Assembly (NCBI RefSeq): GCF_002422095.1
Contig: NZ_DITB01000126.1
Location: 1-8,570, forward strand
Source of the DNA: Flavobacterium sp. UBA6195
GTDB lineage: Bacteria > Bacteroidota > Bacteroidia > Flavobacteriales > Flavobacteriaceae
Length of the DNA: 8,570 bases
Reading direction: 5' to 3'
Made by a program: the position numbers and the translations under genes
Shown: positions 1-6,960 of the stretch, one piece after another
How positions within the stretch are numbered: position 1 is the first letter of the stretch
How the letters are laid out: the number at the start of each line of letters is the position of its first letter
Notes under the pieces: model-generated
Database searches by the model: none
Told to the model about the DNA's origin: nothing
What the model saw: only the letters and a program-made list of their open reading frames with translations

Positions 1-498
1 CGTCCATTCCGTTCAGAAGTAGAGCGTTATGGAGACTATTCTAAAGCAGGAGAATTTGTTTACGATCATCCATTCTTATGGGGTTCTAAACGTACTGGTC
101 CAGATTTAGCTCGTGAAGGTGTTAAAGGAAAACCATTTAATGGAGGTAGAGATGATGTATGGCATTTTAACCATATGTACGATCCTCAAGGATTAAATGA
201 AAAATCAATTATGCCAAGATACCAATGGTTAATTAAAAATGAATTAGATAATTCAACTATTCAAGACAAAATGAGAACCATGGTAACTTTAGGAGTTCCT
301 TATTCTGATGCAGATATTAACAATGCTCTTAAAAATATGGAAGCACAAGCTACTAAAATTGAAACTAATTTATTAGCAAATCCAGAAATTAAGAAATCAT
401 TTGGAAACGAAACAGCAGCTCCGTTGAAAAACAGAGAGATTGTAGCACTTATTGCTTACTTACAAAGATTAGGTACTGATACTCAAGTTAAAAAATAA
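1..498 (+). CDS. ccoO: cbb3-type cytochrome c oxidase, CcoO part (probably CcoNO fusion), 5'-truncated
   Basis: The frame is open from base 1, so this is the last 165 residues of a longer protein. CcoO is the membrane-anchored monohaem cytochrome c subunit that passes electrons to the CcoN catalytic subunit of the high-affinity cbb3 oxidase. The fragment begins RPFRSEVERYGDYS, the stretch that directly follows the CXXCH haem site in CcoO; the haem-binding cysteines lie just outside the window. Visible CcoO hallmarks are HPFLWGSKRTGPDL, WHFNHMYDP and SIMPRYQWL, whose Met (bases 211-213) is the expected sixth haem ligand, plus the terminal ALIAYLQRLGTD motif. The Met at base 175 is internal and not a start. 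In Bacteroidota CcoN and CcoO are commonly fused into one polypeptide; that is inferred here, since the CcoN part is not in view. ccoQ begins 5 nt after the stop. Confidence 0.95.
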   Translation, partial: RPFRSEVERYGDYSKAGEFVYDHPFLWGSKRTGPDLAREGVKGKPFNGGRDDVWHFNHMYDPQGLNEKSIMPRYQWLIKNELDNSTIQDKMRTMVTLGVPYSDADINNALKNMEAQATKIETNLLANPEIKKSFGNETAAPLKNREIVALIAYLQRLGTDTQVKK

Positions 499-503
499 AA
501 GTT

Positions 504-674
504 ATGCTAAAGTTCATTAAACATAATTTAGAAACCATAACGGGAGTAGAAATTTATCCAATCATTTCGTTGACTATTTTCTTTACAGCGTTTGTTTTGT
601 TCACGGTTTGGGCATTTACTTACAGCAAAGAAAAAATCAAAGAAATAAGTGAAATGCCTTTAAACGACGAATAG
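504..674 (+). CDS. ccoQ: CcoQ-like small cbb3 oxidase subunit
   Basis: This 56-codon ATG-to-TAG reading frame lies 5 nt after the ccoO stop. It encodes a short polypeptide starting MLKFIKHNLETITGVEIYP, with one hydrophobic membrane segment at about residues 18-38 and a charged, Lys/Glu-rich tail (SKEKIKEISE). Position between ccoNO and ccoP, size and single-span topology are those of CcoQ/FixQ, the small subunit thought to stabilise the cbb3 complex. Sequence conservation in this family is weak, so the assignment rests mainly on context and topology. Tight spacing implies co-transcription, and probably translational coupling, with ccoNO. It is easily missed by annotation because of its length. 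Confidence 0.85.
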   Translation: MLKFIKHNLETITGVEIYPIISLTIFFTAFVLFTVWAFTYSKEKIKEISEMPLNDE

Positions 675-691
675 TCATAATTATAAATAGA

Positions 692-756
692 GAGAAACTG
701 AAACAACCATGATGTTTTTATAATTTTTGGGTAGTTTCATGGTTGTTCAGGTTCTC
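692..756 (+). promoter_or_regulatory. Long hairpin between ccoQ and ccoP
   Basis: The left arm (692-712, ending CTGAAACAACCATGA) and right arm (737-756, starting TCATGGTTGTTCAG) are complementary over about 20 bp, with one bulged A and one mismatch, around an AT-rich 24-nt loop. The right arm is followed by ATAACATC rather than a T-run, so it is not a canonical rho-independent terminator for the plus strand. It lies 22 nt before the ccoP start. Plausible roles are an mRNA processing or stability element, or a partial attenuator setting CcoP level relative to CcoNO. The structure is seen directly; the function is inferred. Confidence 0.7.
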
Positions 757-778
757 ATAACATCAAAATTTTCAACAA

Positions 779-1717
779 ATGAAAAAATTAATTCCATCAT
801 ACGTAAGAGTTCCATTACTGTTTGCAGTAGTATTTGCAGCTTTGGAATATTTTATCGATTCAGGAGACAGGCCAGCATTTATTAAGTTTCCTATGGTAGC
901 TTTATTTTTAGGAGTGTTCCTATTTTTATTAATTGCGATCGAGATCGTAATTGATGCAGTTGATAAAGTTACTTATCATTTATTAACTGATGAGCAAAAG
1001 AAACAATTAGCAGAAGCACAATCTGTTTCTTTTACAGAAAGCAAATGGTATCAAAATATAGTTAGCAAACTTACAAGTTCTAAAGAAATTGAGCGAGAAG
1101 AAGATATTATGTTAGACCACGATTATGATGGTATCAAAGAGTTAGATAATGTTTTACCACCATGGTGGGTATATTTGTTCTATGGTACTATTATTTTTGC
1201 AGCTGTATATTTAGTTAGATTCCATATAATAGGAGATTACACACAAGCGGAAGAGTTTAATAAAGAAGTAGAATTAGCGGAGTTAGAAAAATCTAAACTA
1301 CCTAAAGATGCTGCAGAAGAAGTAAGTTATGAAACAGTAGTAGTTTTAACAGATGCTACAAGTTTAGCCAAAGGAAAAGAAATTTTCACAAACGCTTGTG
1401 CTGCATGTCACAAAGTTGATGGTGGAGGTTTAGTTGGACCTAACTTAACTGACAAACATTGGATTAATGGAGGAGGAATTAAAAATGTCTTCAAGTTAAT
1501 TTCTGAAGGAAGTAAAAACAACCCTTCAATGGTGGCTTGGAAAGCTAATTTATCTTCTAAAGACATTCAAAGTGTAGCAAGTTATGTTTTAAGTTTACAA
1601 GGTTCTAATCCTCCAGGAGGAAAACCAGCTGAAGGCGAAATATGGGTTGAAACAGCTGAAGCGACACCAGCAGTAGCAGTAGATTCTACTAAAGTAGAAG
1701 CTCCTGCAGGAAAATAA
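779..1717 (+). CDS. ccoP: cbb3-type cytochrome c oxidase, CcoP subunit (monohaem form)
   Basis: CcoP is the membrane-anchored c-type cytochrome subunit that feeds electrons into the cbb3 oxidase. The 312-residue product has two N-terminal membrane spans (about residues 9-26 and 37-60), a hydrophilic loop, then the characteristic N-terminal CcoP element DHDYDGIKELDNVLPPWW (113-130) leading into a third span (about 131-148). A periplasmic cytochrome c domain follows: GKEIFTNACAACHKVDG with the CXXCH haem site at 207-211, GPNLTDKHWINGG, and a probable axial Met251 in PSMVAW. Only one CXXCH is present, whereas proteobacterial CcoP has two. The two extra N-terminal spans before the conserved CcoP segment resemble a CcoQ/CcoP-type extension of Bacteroidota. 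The tail after residue 280 is Ala/Glu/Pro-rich and probably disordered. The ATG is the first in frame after the upstream hairpin; no clear Shine-Dalgarno site is visible. Confidence 0.95.
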   Translation: MKKLIPSYVRVPLLFAVVFAALEYFIDSGDRPAFIKFPMVALFLGVFLFLLIAIEIVIDAVDKVTYHLLTDEQKKQLAEAQSVSFTESKWYQNIVSKLTSSKEIEREEDIMLDHDYDGIKELDNVLPPWWVYLFYGTIIFAAVYLVRFHIIGDYTQAEEFNKEVELAELEKSKLPKDAAEEVSYETVVVLTDATSLAKGKEIFTNACAACHKVDGGGLVGPNLTDKHWINGGGIKNVFKLISEGSKNNPSMVAWKANLSSKDIQSVASYVLSLQGSNPPGGKPAEGEIWVETAEATPAVAVDSTKVEAPAGK

Positions 1718-1724
1718 AAATAGT

Positions 1725-1759
1725 AAAAAAGGTTTTGGGAAATTCTCAAAACCTTTTTT
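1725..1759 (+). terminator. Terminator-like hairpin between ccoP and ccoG
   Basis: AAAAAAGGTTTTG (1725-1737) pairs with CAAAACCTTTTTT (1747-1759), giving a 13-bp perfect stem extendable by two pairs around a 5-nt loop and ending in six Ts. It begins 7 nt after the ccoP stop and ends 20 nt before the ccoG start. Because the U-tract is largely paired with the upstream A-run, termination may be incomplete, which fits read-through into ccoG at reduced level. Confidence 0.75.
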
Positions 1760-1779
1760 AAACTAAAAATTGCATTATT

Positions 1780-3198
1780 ATGTCAAATTTACCTGACGAA
1801 AGTTTTAGAGATACCATAGCTACCATCAATGCGGAAGGGAAAAGAAATTTTATTTATCCTAAAAAACCTTCTGGCCCTTTTTACGATAAAAGAAAGTTAT
1901 TGAGTTATTTTCTTTTGGTTTTTTTAATAGCTTCTCCTTTTATTAAAATTCATGGAAATCAATTTTTGATGTTTAATGTACTGGAAAGACGTTTCAGTAT
2001 TTTCGGATTTGCATTTTGGCCTCAAGATTTTCATTTGTTTGTTATTTCAATGATTGTTGGAGTAGTTGGATTGACTTTGTTTACAGTGGCTTTTGGACGT
2101 ATTTTTTGTGGTTGGTTTTGTCCGCAAACTATTTTTATGGAAATGGTTTTCAGACGTATCGAATATTGGATTGATGGAGACAGAGGGGCTCAAATGCGAT
2201 TAGAAAGACAAAAATGGGATGCTGAAAAAATAAGAAAAAGAGTTACAAAATGGACTATCTTTTTTATTTTTTCATTCTTCATTGCTAACGTTTTTTTAGC
2301 GTATTTGATTAGTAGCGATGAACTTATCAAAATGATCACTGAAGGACCAGCAAATAATTTAAGTACATTAATTGCCTTATTAATTTTTACTGGCGTATTC
2401 TATTTTGTATTTGCTTGGTTTAGAGAACAAGTTTGTATTATTGCTTGTCCTTACGGAAGAATGCAAGGAGTTTTATTGGATAATAAATCAATAAATGTAT
2501 CTTATGATCATGTTAGAGGAGAAGGTACAAACGGAAGAAAAAAATGGAGAAATGGTGAAGATAGAACTGCACTTGGTCATGGAGATTGTATCGATTGTAA
2601 CCAATGTGTGGTAGTTTGTCCAACTGGAATTGACATTCGTAATGGTACTCAGTTAGAATGTATTAACTGTACCGCTTGTATTGATGAATGTGATACCGTT
2701 ATGGAAAAAGTGGGATTACCAAAAGGATTAATCCGCTATGCCAGCGAAGACGAAATCGTCAAGAAAGAAAAATTTAAGTTAACACTTCGAATGAAAGGTT
2801 ACATTGGCGTTTTAACTTTGTTAGTTGGCGTTTTAATTGGAATGTTGTTTTTACGAAATGATGTAGAAGCTAATTTCTTACCAATGTCAGGGCAATTGTT
2901 TCAACACAATGGAGAAAACATTCGTAATTTCTACACGTATAAAATTGTCAATAAAACAGAACAAGAATTTGATAATGTTACTGTTAAGATTGTTAATTAT
3001 AAAGGAGAAATAAAATTAGTGGGAAGTCCAGTTATAAAAGTACCAAAACAAGGTTTAGCAAGTGGAACAATTTACATTGATATTCCAGAAAGTTTGCTAA
3101 AAGAAGAAAAGGTACATTTAAAATTAGAATTATATAATGGAGATAAGATGATTGAAGAAACAGCAACCAATTTCCAAGGACCAAGAAACTTTAATTAA
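1780..3198 (+). CDS. ccoG: cbb3 oxidase accessory protein CcoG (FixG/RdxA family ferredoxin)
   Basis: CcoG is a membrane-bound polyferredoxin needed for cbb3 oxidase assembly. In other bacteria it has been linked to reduction of Cu(II) to Cu(I) for the CuB centre. The 472-residue protein matches the family layout: membrane spans at about 40-56, 84-105, 157-178, 195-213 and 340-357; FCGWFCPQTIFMEMVFRRIE with Cys110 and Cys114; and VCIIACPYGRMQG with Cys219 and Cys223. Two [4Fe-4S] motifs follow: C270-x2-C273-x2-C276-x3-C280-P and C294-x2-C297-x2-C300-x3-C304. The C-terminal 110 or so residues form a periplasmic beta-rich, Ig-like domain ending before NFQGPRNFN. All key cysteines are intact. 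The ATG at 1780 gives the usual flavobacterial N-terminus (MSNLPDESFRDTIATI). It lies 62 nt after ccoP, separated by a hairpin, and 12 nt before ccoH. Confidence 0.97.
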   Translation: MSNLPDESFRDTIATINAEGKRNFIYPKKPSGPFYDKRKLLSYFLLVFLIASPFIKIHGNQFLMFNVLERRFSIFGFAFWPQDFHLFVISMIVGVVGLTLFTVAFGRIFCGWFCPQTIFMEMVFRRIEYWIDGDRGAQMRLERQKWDAEKIRKRVTKWTIFFIFSFFIANVFLAYLISSDELIKMITEGPANNLSTLIALLIFTGVFYFVFAWFREQVCIIACPYGRMQGVLLDNKSINVSYDHVRGEGTNGRKKWRNGEDRTALGHGDCIDCNQCVVVCPTGIDIRNGTQLECINCTACIDECDTVMEKVGLPKGLIRYASEDEIVKKEKFKLTLRMKGYIGVLTLLVGVLIGMLFLRNDVEANFLPMSGQLFQHNGENIRNFYTYKIVNKTEQEFDNVTVKIVNYKGEIKLVGSPVIKVPKQGLASGTIYIDIPESLLKEEKVHLKLELYNGDKMIEETATNFQGPRNFN

Positions 3199-3210
3199 AA
3201 AAATATAGCT

Positions 3211-3660
3211 ATGAAATTTAATTGGGGAACCGGAATCGTTATTGCTTTTGCACTTTTTATGACATTCATTTTATCCTATGTATTTAAAGTACAGTCTAAT
3301 GATAAATATGATCATGAATTAGTAGTAGAAGATTATTATAAAAAAGAAGCAACGGTTCAAGGTGACATAGAAAAACAAGAGAATGCGAATGCATTAACAA
3401 ATAAAGTAACAATCGAAAAAACTGCCGATGGAGTGAAAATTCAATTCCCAGCCGATTTCGATTATTCAAAAATAATTGGAAAAGTGTCCTTATACAGACC
3501 GTCTAGTCAGAAATTAGATTTTGAAATTCCGATTTCACTATCTAGTCCACATTTGCTCATACCTAAAAGTAATTTGGCTGGCGGTCTTTGGGACATTTCT
3601 ATCGATTGGGAATACGATGGTGTGAAATATTTGAACAAAGATTCGTTTAGAATAGAATAA
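3211..3660 (+). CDS. ccoH: cbb3 oxidase assembly protein CcoH (FixH family)
   Basis: FixH/CcoH proteins are small single-span membrane proteins that associate with the cbb3 oxidase during assembly. The 149-residue product starts MKFNWGTGIVIAFALFMTF, with one N-terminal membrane span (about 6-26). It then has the family's short polar segment YDHELVVEDYYKKEATVQ and a periplasmic beta-rich domain (about 65-149: VSLYRPSSQKLDFEIPI, GGLWDISIDWEYDG). Length and topology are typical. It lies 12 nt after ccoG and 32 nt before the next gene, with no terminator or promoter visible on either side, so ccoG, ccoH and the TauE-like gene probably form one transcript. Confidence 0.92.
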   Translation: MKFNWGTGIVIAFALFMTFILSYVFKVQSNDKYDHELVVEDYYKKEATVQGDIEKQENANALTNKVTIEKTADGVKIQFPADFDYSKIIGKVSLYRPSSQKLDFEIPISLSSPHLLIPKSNLAGGLWDISIDWEYDGVKYLNKDSFRIE

Positions 3661-3692
3661 TTTCTTTTTTTTGAATTTGAAATTAATAATTG

Positions 3693-4394
3693 ATGTTGTA
3701 TTCAGCTTTTATATTTGGTTTAATTAGTAGTTTTCACTGTGTAGGAATGTGCGGTCCAATTGCTATGATGTTGCCTGTTGACAGAAATAATGAAGCTAAA
3801 AAAGTAACTCAAATCATCACGTATCATATAGGTAAATTAACGGCTTATGGAACTTTAGGTTTAATTTTTGGGCTTTTAGGAAGAAGTTTCTATTTAGCCG
3901 GAATGCAACAACAACTTTCCATAATCGTTGGGATTTTAATGATTTTAGTAGCATTAATTCCTGAAAAAGTATTTGCTAAATATAATTTTTCAAAACCAGT
4001 TTATCGTCTCATTACGAAAGTAAAATCAAGTTTAGGGCAACAGTTTAAAAACAAAAGCTACAAATCGTTATTCACAATTGGATTATTGAATGGTTTTTTA
4101 CCTTGCGGAATGGTGTATGTAGCACTTTTTGGAGCTATTGCCATGCAAAGTATTTCATTAAGTGTACTTTATATGATTTTATTTGGAATTGGAACGATAC
4201 CAATGCTTGCTGCTGTTGTATATGTTTCTAATTTACTTTCATTCTCATTTAGAGGAACCATTCAAAAAGCAATACCGTTAGTTGCGGTAATTATAGGAAT
4301 GTTATTTATTATAAGAGGCTTAGGATTGGATATTCCATATTTATCTCCAAGTAATATGAGTTTATTTGTACAATCGGAAGCCAATTGTCATTAA
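3693..4394 (+). CDS. TauE/SafE family (DsbD_2-type) membrane protein, cbb3-cluster associated
   Basis: This is a 233-residue polytopic membrane protein with about six spans in two repeats. The first begins LYSAFIFGLISSFHCVGMCGP and the second GLLNGFLPCGMVYVALFGA. It belongs to the 'sulfite exporter TauE/SafE' or cytochrome c biogenesis (DsbD_2) type that commonly follows ccoGH in Bacteroidota. Cys16 and Cys20 in HCVGMCGP and Cys138 in LPCGM lie in or near membrane segments, as in the CcdA/DsbD fold. The protein ends in Cys-His, adding a potential metal ligand. Family knowledge and context suggest a role in copper supply or thiol/haem chemistry during oxidase assembly; sulfite export itself is unlikely. 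An in-frame TTG at 3690 lies directly before the ATG. The ATG at 3693 is preferred as the stronger start and gives the usual MLYSAF N-terminus. A terminator follows. Confidence 0.85.
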   Translation: MLYSAFIFGLISSFHCVGMCGPIAMMLPVDRNNEAKKVTQIITYHIGKLTAYGTLGLIFGLLGRSFYLAGMQQQLSIIVGILMILVALIPEKVFAKYNFSKPVYRLITKVKSSLGQQFKNKSYKSLFTIGLLNGFLPCGMVYVALFGAIAMQSISLSVLYMILFGIGTIPMLAAVVYVSNLLSFSFRGTIQKAIPLVAVIIGMLFIIRGLGLDIPYLSPSNMSLFVQSEANCH

Positions 4395-4413
4395 ATATTT
4401 TAGTTAATAGGGT

Positions 4414-4450
4414 AAAAGAGTGATGGAGTTTTATACTTTATCACTCTTTT
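4414..4450 (+). terminator. Rho-independent terminator of the cco cluster
   Basis: AAAAGAGTGAT (4414-4424) and ATCACTCTTTT (4440-4450) form a perfect 11-bp stem with a 15-nt loop, starting 20 nt after the stop of the TauE-like gene and followed by an AT-rich stretch (AATTTTATAA). It is the plus-strand terminator at a convergent junction. Confidence 0.8.
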
Positions 4451-4461
4451 AATTTTATAAA

Positions 4462-4493
4462 AAAAGCCTCATCAAATAAATGATGAGGCTTTT
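4462..4493 (-). terminator. Rho-independent terminator downstream of the secreted nuclease gene (possibly bidirectional)
   Basis: AAAAGCCTCATCA (4462-4474) and TGATGAGGCTTTT (4481-4493) form a perfect 13-bp stem with a 6-nt loop. Read on the minus strand, the GC-rich core is followed by seven Ts (bases 4465 down to 4459), a strong terminator for the gene ending at 4515. On the plus strand the core is followed by TTTTATAATATT, so it may also back up the preceding terminator. Confidence 0.85.
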
Positions 4494-4514
4494 ATAATAT
4501 TATGATTTGAAATC

Positions 4515-5663
4515 TTAATTTACAATAAGTTTCTTAGTTGCAATAGCATTTTCAGAAGCCATTTGAACTAAATAAAATCCACTAGGTAAATTATTTACTT
4601 TATATGAATTATCAACACGTGTAGGATTTTTAATTTCTTGGATGATTTGTCCGTTAATATTGTATAAAACAATTGATTTTAATTCCGTTTCAGATGAAAT
4701 TGTAACTTCGTTGTTTACAGCTGGATTTGGGTAAATTGAAATTGAATTTTCAAATGCAAACGATGGGTTAGACAAAAAACTATTCCAAACTAAACCAACA
4801 TACTCAGGATGATCAATATATGGGTTTCTATTACTTTGATGATTGTAATAAATATCGTTATTAATAGCTATTTCTTTAGCACTTACCGGATCATCAGTAT
4901 GCCATTTATATAAAATATCTAAAAAAGGATTTGTAAATGCACGTCCAGTTGAACCATCAAACATATTTTTAGCTTCACATGTAGCAGCATTTGCTGTACT
5001 ATAAAACTCATCCATATTATCTTCATATCGTGTAGCAAAATAGAAAAATGCTCGTGCTATATCACCTTTAAATTCGTCAATAGGTTCAAATACAACACCA
5101 GAATACCCTAAAGCATATCCAGAATTTATACCATTTCCTCTTTTAGAACCATTTTGAGAAGTATATGTTGCCGTACCAACTTTTCCAAAAGGTAAATTAT
5201 TCCTGTCCCCATTTACTTTTCCATCTGATGGAACTACAAAAAATGGGTCATTTTTCATTGGGTTAGTAGCATATCCATCGAAGTAGGATTGAGGAATTAA
5301 ATGTTCTCTGTTATAACAATCACCCTCTCCACTATATGACCCACATTGTTGAGAAGTTGTTGTATAGTTGTAAGAATCAGCTCCAGAAGGATTTTCAGAA
5401 TACATATCTAATAAACTACCATCATTTTCATAATAATTATCTCTAAATGCAGTATGAGTATAAAGTGTCCATAACGCAGCATAACCTTGATCTGAATGTA
5501 AGTGCTCTGAAGGAATTCCATCGCTTACATTATCAATAATTTTTTTTAGATTTGTTTTTAAGGTTAAACCGGTTCCAGTTGCGGTATTATAATATCCAGT
5601 AGGAATTTGTGCAAATCCGACAGCGGAACACAATAATAGGGTTAGTAAGTAATTTTTTTTCAT
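4515..5663 (-). CDS. Secreted endonuclease I-family DNase with T9SS C-terminal sorting domain
   Basis: The 382-residue product has a signal peptide (MKKNYLLTLLLCSAVGFAQ, cleavage around residue 19). An endonuclease I-type beta-beta-alpha-metal nuclease domain spans about residues 30-295, and a type IX secretion sorting domain about residues 306-382 (ISIYPNPAVNNEVTIS, IVLYNINGQIIQEI, LPSGFYLVQM, KKLIVN). The active-site motif is CYNREHLIPQSYF, with catalytic His121 in NREH (118-121). NHQSNRNPYIDHPEYV (274-289) supplies the conserved Asn residues expected at the metal site. Cys107 and Cys116 could form a disulfide. Expected role: export to the cell surface or medium via T9SS and digestion of extracellular DNA, for nutrients or biofilm turnover. 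It starts 6 nt after an rRNA methyltransferase gene with no promoter visible in the gap, so co-transcription is likely. The exact nuclease specificity is not determined here. Confidence 0.93.
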   Translation of the reverse strand: MKKNYLLTLLLCSAVGFAQIPTGYYNTATGTGLTLKTNLKKIIDNVSDGIPSEHLHSDQGYAALWTLYTHTAFRDNYYENDGSLLDMYSENPSGADSYNYTTTSQQCGSYSGEGDCYNREHLIPQSYFDGYATNPMKNDPFFVVPSDGKVNGDRNNLPFGKVGTATYTSQNGSKRGNGINSGYALGYSGVVFEPIDEFKGDIARAFFYFATRYEDNMDEFYSTANAATCEAKNMFDGSTGRAFTNPFLDILYKWHTDDPVSAKEIAINNDIYYNHQSNRNPYIDHPEYVGLVWNSFLSNPSFAFENSISIYPNPAVNNEVTISSETELKSIVLYNINGQIIQEIKNPTRVDNSYKVNNLPSGFYLVQMASENAIATKKLIVN

Positions 5664-5669
5664 ATCTAT

Positions 5670-6887
5670 TTATTTTTTCTTTCTTTCTAATAATGCCATA
5701 TAAAACCCATCGAAACCGCTTTCACTTGCTAAGACTTTTTGATCTTTGACAAAAGTAAACTCTTTTCCAATCTCAGTGCTTAAGAAATGCTTAATTTGTT
5801 CTTGATTTTCTGAAGGTAATACCGAACAAGTAGCATAAACTAATTTTCCACCCGGTTTTACAATTTTTGAATAATTTTCTAATACTTCTGCCTGAACTTT
5901 TCGAATGTTATCAATAAATTCAGGTTGTAATTTCCATTTGCTATCAGGGTTTCTTTTTAAAACGCCTAATCCACTACAAGGTGCATCGATTAAAACTCTA
6001 TCGGCTTTTTCGTGTAATTTTTTTATCGTTTTAGTACTTTCAATAACTCTTGGTTCAATGTTGAAAGCGCCGTTTCTTTTAGCACGAATTTTTAATTGCT
6101 TTAATTTACTTTCATATAAATCCATAGCAATTAATTGCCCTTTATTTTCCATTAAAGAAGCCAAATGCAAGGTTTTTCCACCAGCACCAGCACAAGTATC
6201 CACAACACGCATTCCAGGCTTAACATCTAAGAAATAAGCTACTAATTGAGAAGAAGCGTCTTGCACTTCAAACAAACCATCTTTAAAAGCATCTGTTAAA
6301 AAAACATTAGCTCTTTCGGTTAAAATTAATGCATCTGGATAATCTTTGTGAAACTCGGTTTCAATATTCAAATCCATTAAGATGGCTCTTAATTTTTCTT
6401 TGGTAGTTTTAAGTTTATTTACTCTTAAAATTACTTTTGCTTGTTCGTTTTGAGCTGCTAATTCTTTAGTCCAAGTTTCCTCACCTAATTCTTTAACTCC
6501 TAATTCATCCATCCAATCAGGAATTGATTCTCTGTACTTTCTTATCTTAGATAGTTCGTCAAATCTTCCTTTGATTCTTCTAACCGGTGTATCTTCAAAA
6601 TATTTCCAATCGGGAAGGTTATAACCTCTTAATACTGCCCAAACCGCAAATATTCTCCAAATTTTATCTCGATCAAAAGGTTCTTTAACTTCTGCAATTT
6701 CAGTATATAAACGTTTCCATCTTACGATTTCGTAAATGGTTTCGGCTACGAATTTCCTATCGTGACTTCCCCAACGTTTGTCTTTTTTAAGTGCTCTAGC
6801 AACCACTTTATCAGCGTATTCACCTTCGTTAAAAATCGCCATTAGCGAATCGATTGTTGTGAACACTAAATTTCTGTGTAATCTCAT
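5670..6887 (-). CDS. RsmB/NOP-family rRNA cytosine-C5 methyltransferase
   Basis: This cytoplasmic SAM-dependent RNA m5C methyltransferase of 405 residues most resembles RsmB (16S rRNA m5C967), though the target cannot be fixed from sequence. An N-terminal helical region (about 1-140) corresponds to the NusB-like RNA-binding part of RsmB but is not strongly recognisable. The Rossmann catalytic domain covers about 205-403: EVQDASSQLVAYFL (207-220), SAM-binding VVDTCAGAGGKTLHLA (228-243), motif IV DAPCSGLGVLKRNPDSKW (301-318) with Cys304, and motif VI VYATCSVLPSENQ (350-362) with the catalytic Cys354. Both cysteines of the m5C mechanism are present. The start ATG at 6887 is preceded by AAATAA, a normal A-rich flavobacterial leader, with a TATCTTTG promoter element about 22 nt upstream. 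The secreted nuclease gene follows after 6 nt; the two functions look unrelated. Confidence 0.92.
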   Translation of the reverse strand: MRLHRNLVFTTIDSLMAIFNEGEYADKVVARALKKDKRWGSHDRKFVAETIYEIVRWKRLYTEIAEVKEPFDRDKIWRIFAVWAVLRGYNLPDWKYFEDTPVRRIKGRFDELSKIRKYRESIPDWMDELGVKELGEETWTKELAAQNEQAKVILRVNKLKTTKEKLRAILMDLNIETEFHKDYPDALILTERANVFLTDAFKDGLFEVQDASSQLVAYFLDVKPGMRVVDTCAGAGGKTLHLASLMENKGQLIAMDLYESKLKQLKIRAKRNGAFNIEPRVIESTKTIKKLHEKADRVLIDAPCSGLGVLKRNPDSKWKLQPEFIDNIRKVQAEVLENYSKIVKPGGKLVYATCSVLPSENQEQIKHFLSTEIGKEFTFVKDQKVLASESGFDGFYMALLERKKK

Positions 6888-6908
6888 TATTTATTTTAAA
6901 TCAGCCTG

Positions 6909-6943
6909 CAAAGATACGAATAAAAATAAAAAAAGCTGCCAAA
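6909..6943 (-). promoter_or_regulatory. Bacteroidota house-keeping promoter for the methyltransferase gene
   Basis: On the minus strand TATCTTTG (6916-6909) is an exact match to the flavobacterial -7 element TAnnTTTG. A TTTG at 6943-6940 sits 23 nt upstream as a -33 element, at the long end of the accepted 17-23 nt spacing. The distance to the ATG at 6887 is suitable. The -33 element falls inside the terminator hairpin of the upstream gene. Confidence 0.65.
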
Positions 6944-6955
6944 TTTGACAGCTTT
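6932..6955 (-). terminator. Rho-independent terminator of the repeat-tailed envelope protein gene
   Basis: Read on the minus strand, AAAGCTGTCAAA and TTTGGCAGCTTT are complementary apart from one G-U pair, forming a stem of about 10 bp with a 4-nt loop. A seven-T run (bases 6934 down to 6928) follows. It begins 6 nt after the TAA stop of the gene ending at 6961. Confidence 0.85.
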
Positions 6956-6960
6956 AATAT

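Noticed and set aside
713..736. Promoter within the ccoQ-ccoP hairpin loop (TATAATTTTTGG)
   Set aside because: The spacing does not fit TAnnTTTG exactly, and no properly placed TTG was found upstream.
3690..3692. TTG as the start of the TauE-like gene
   Set aside because: An ATG follows immediately at 3693 and gives the usual N-terminus, so TTG initiation is unnecessary.
5905..6237. Plus-strand open frame of 110 codons
   Set aside because: It is antisense to the conserved catalytic domain of the RNA methyltransferase, with no family resemblance.
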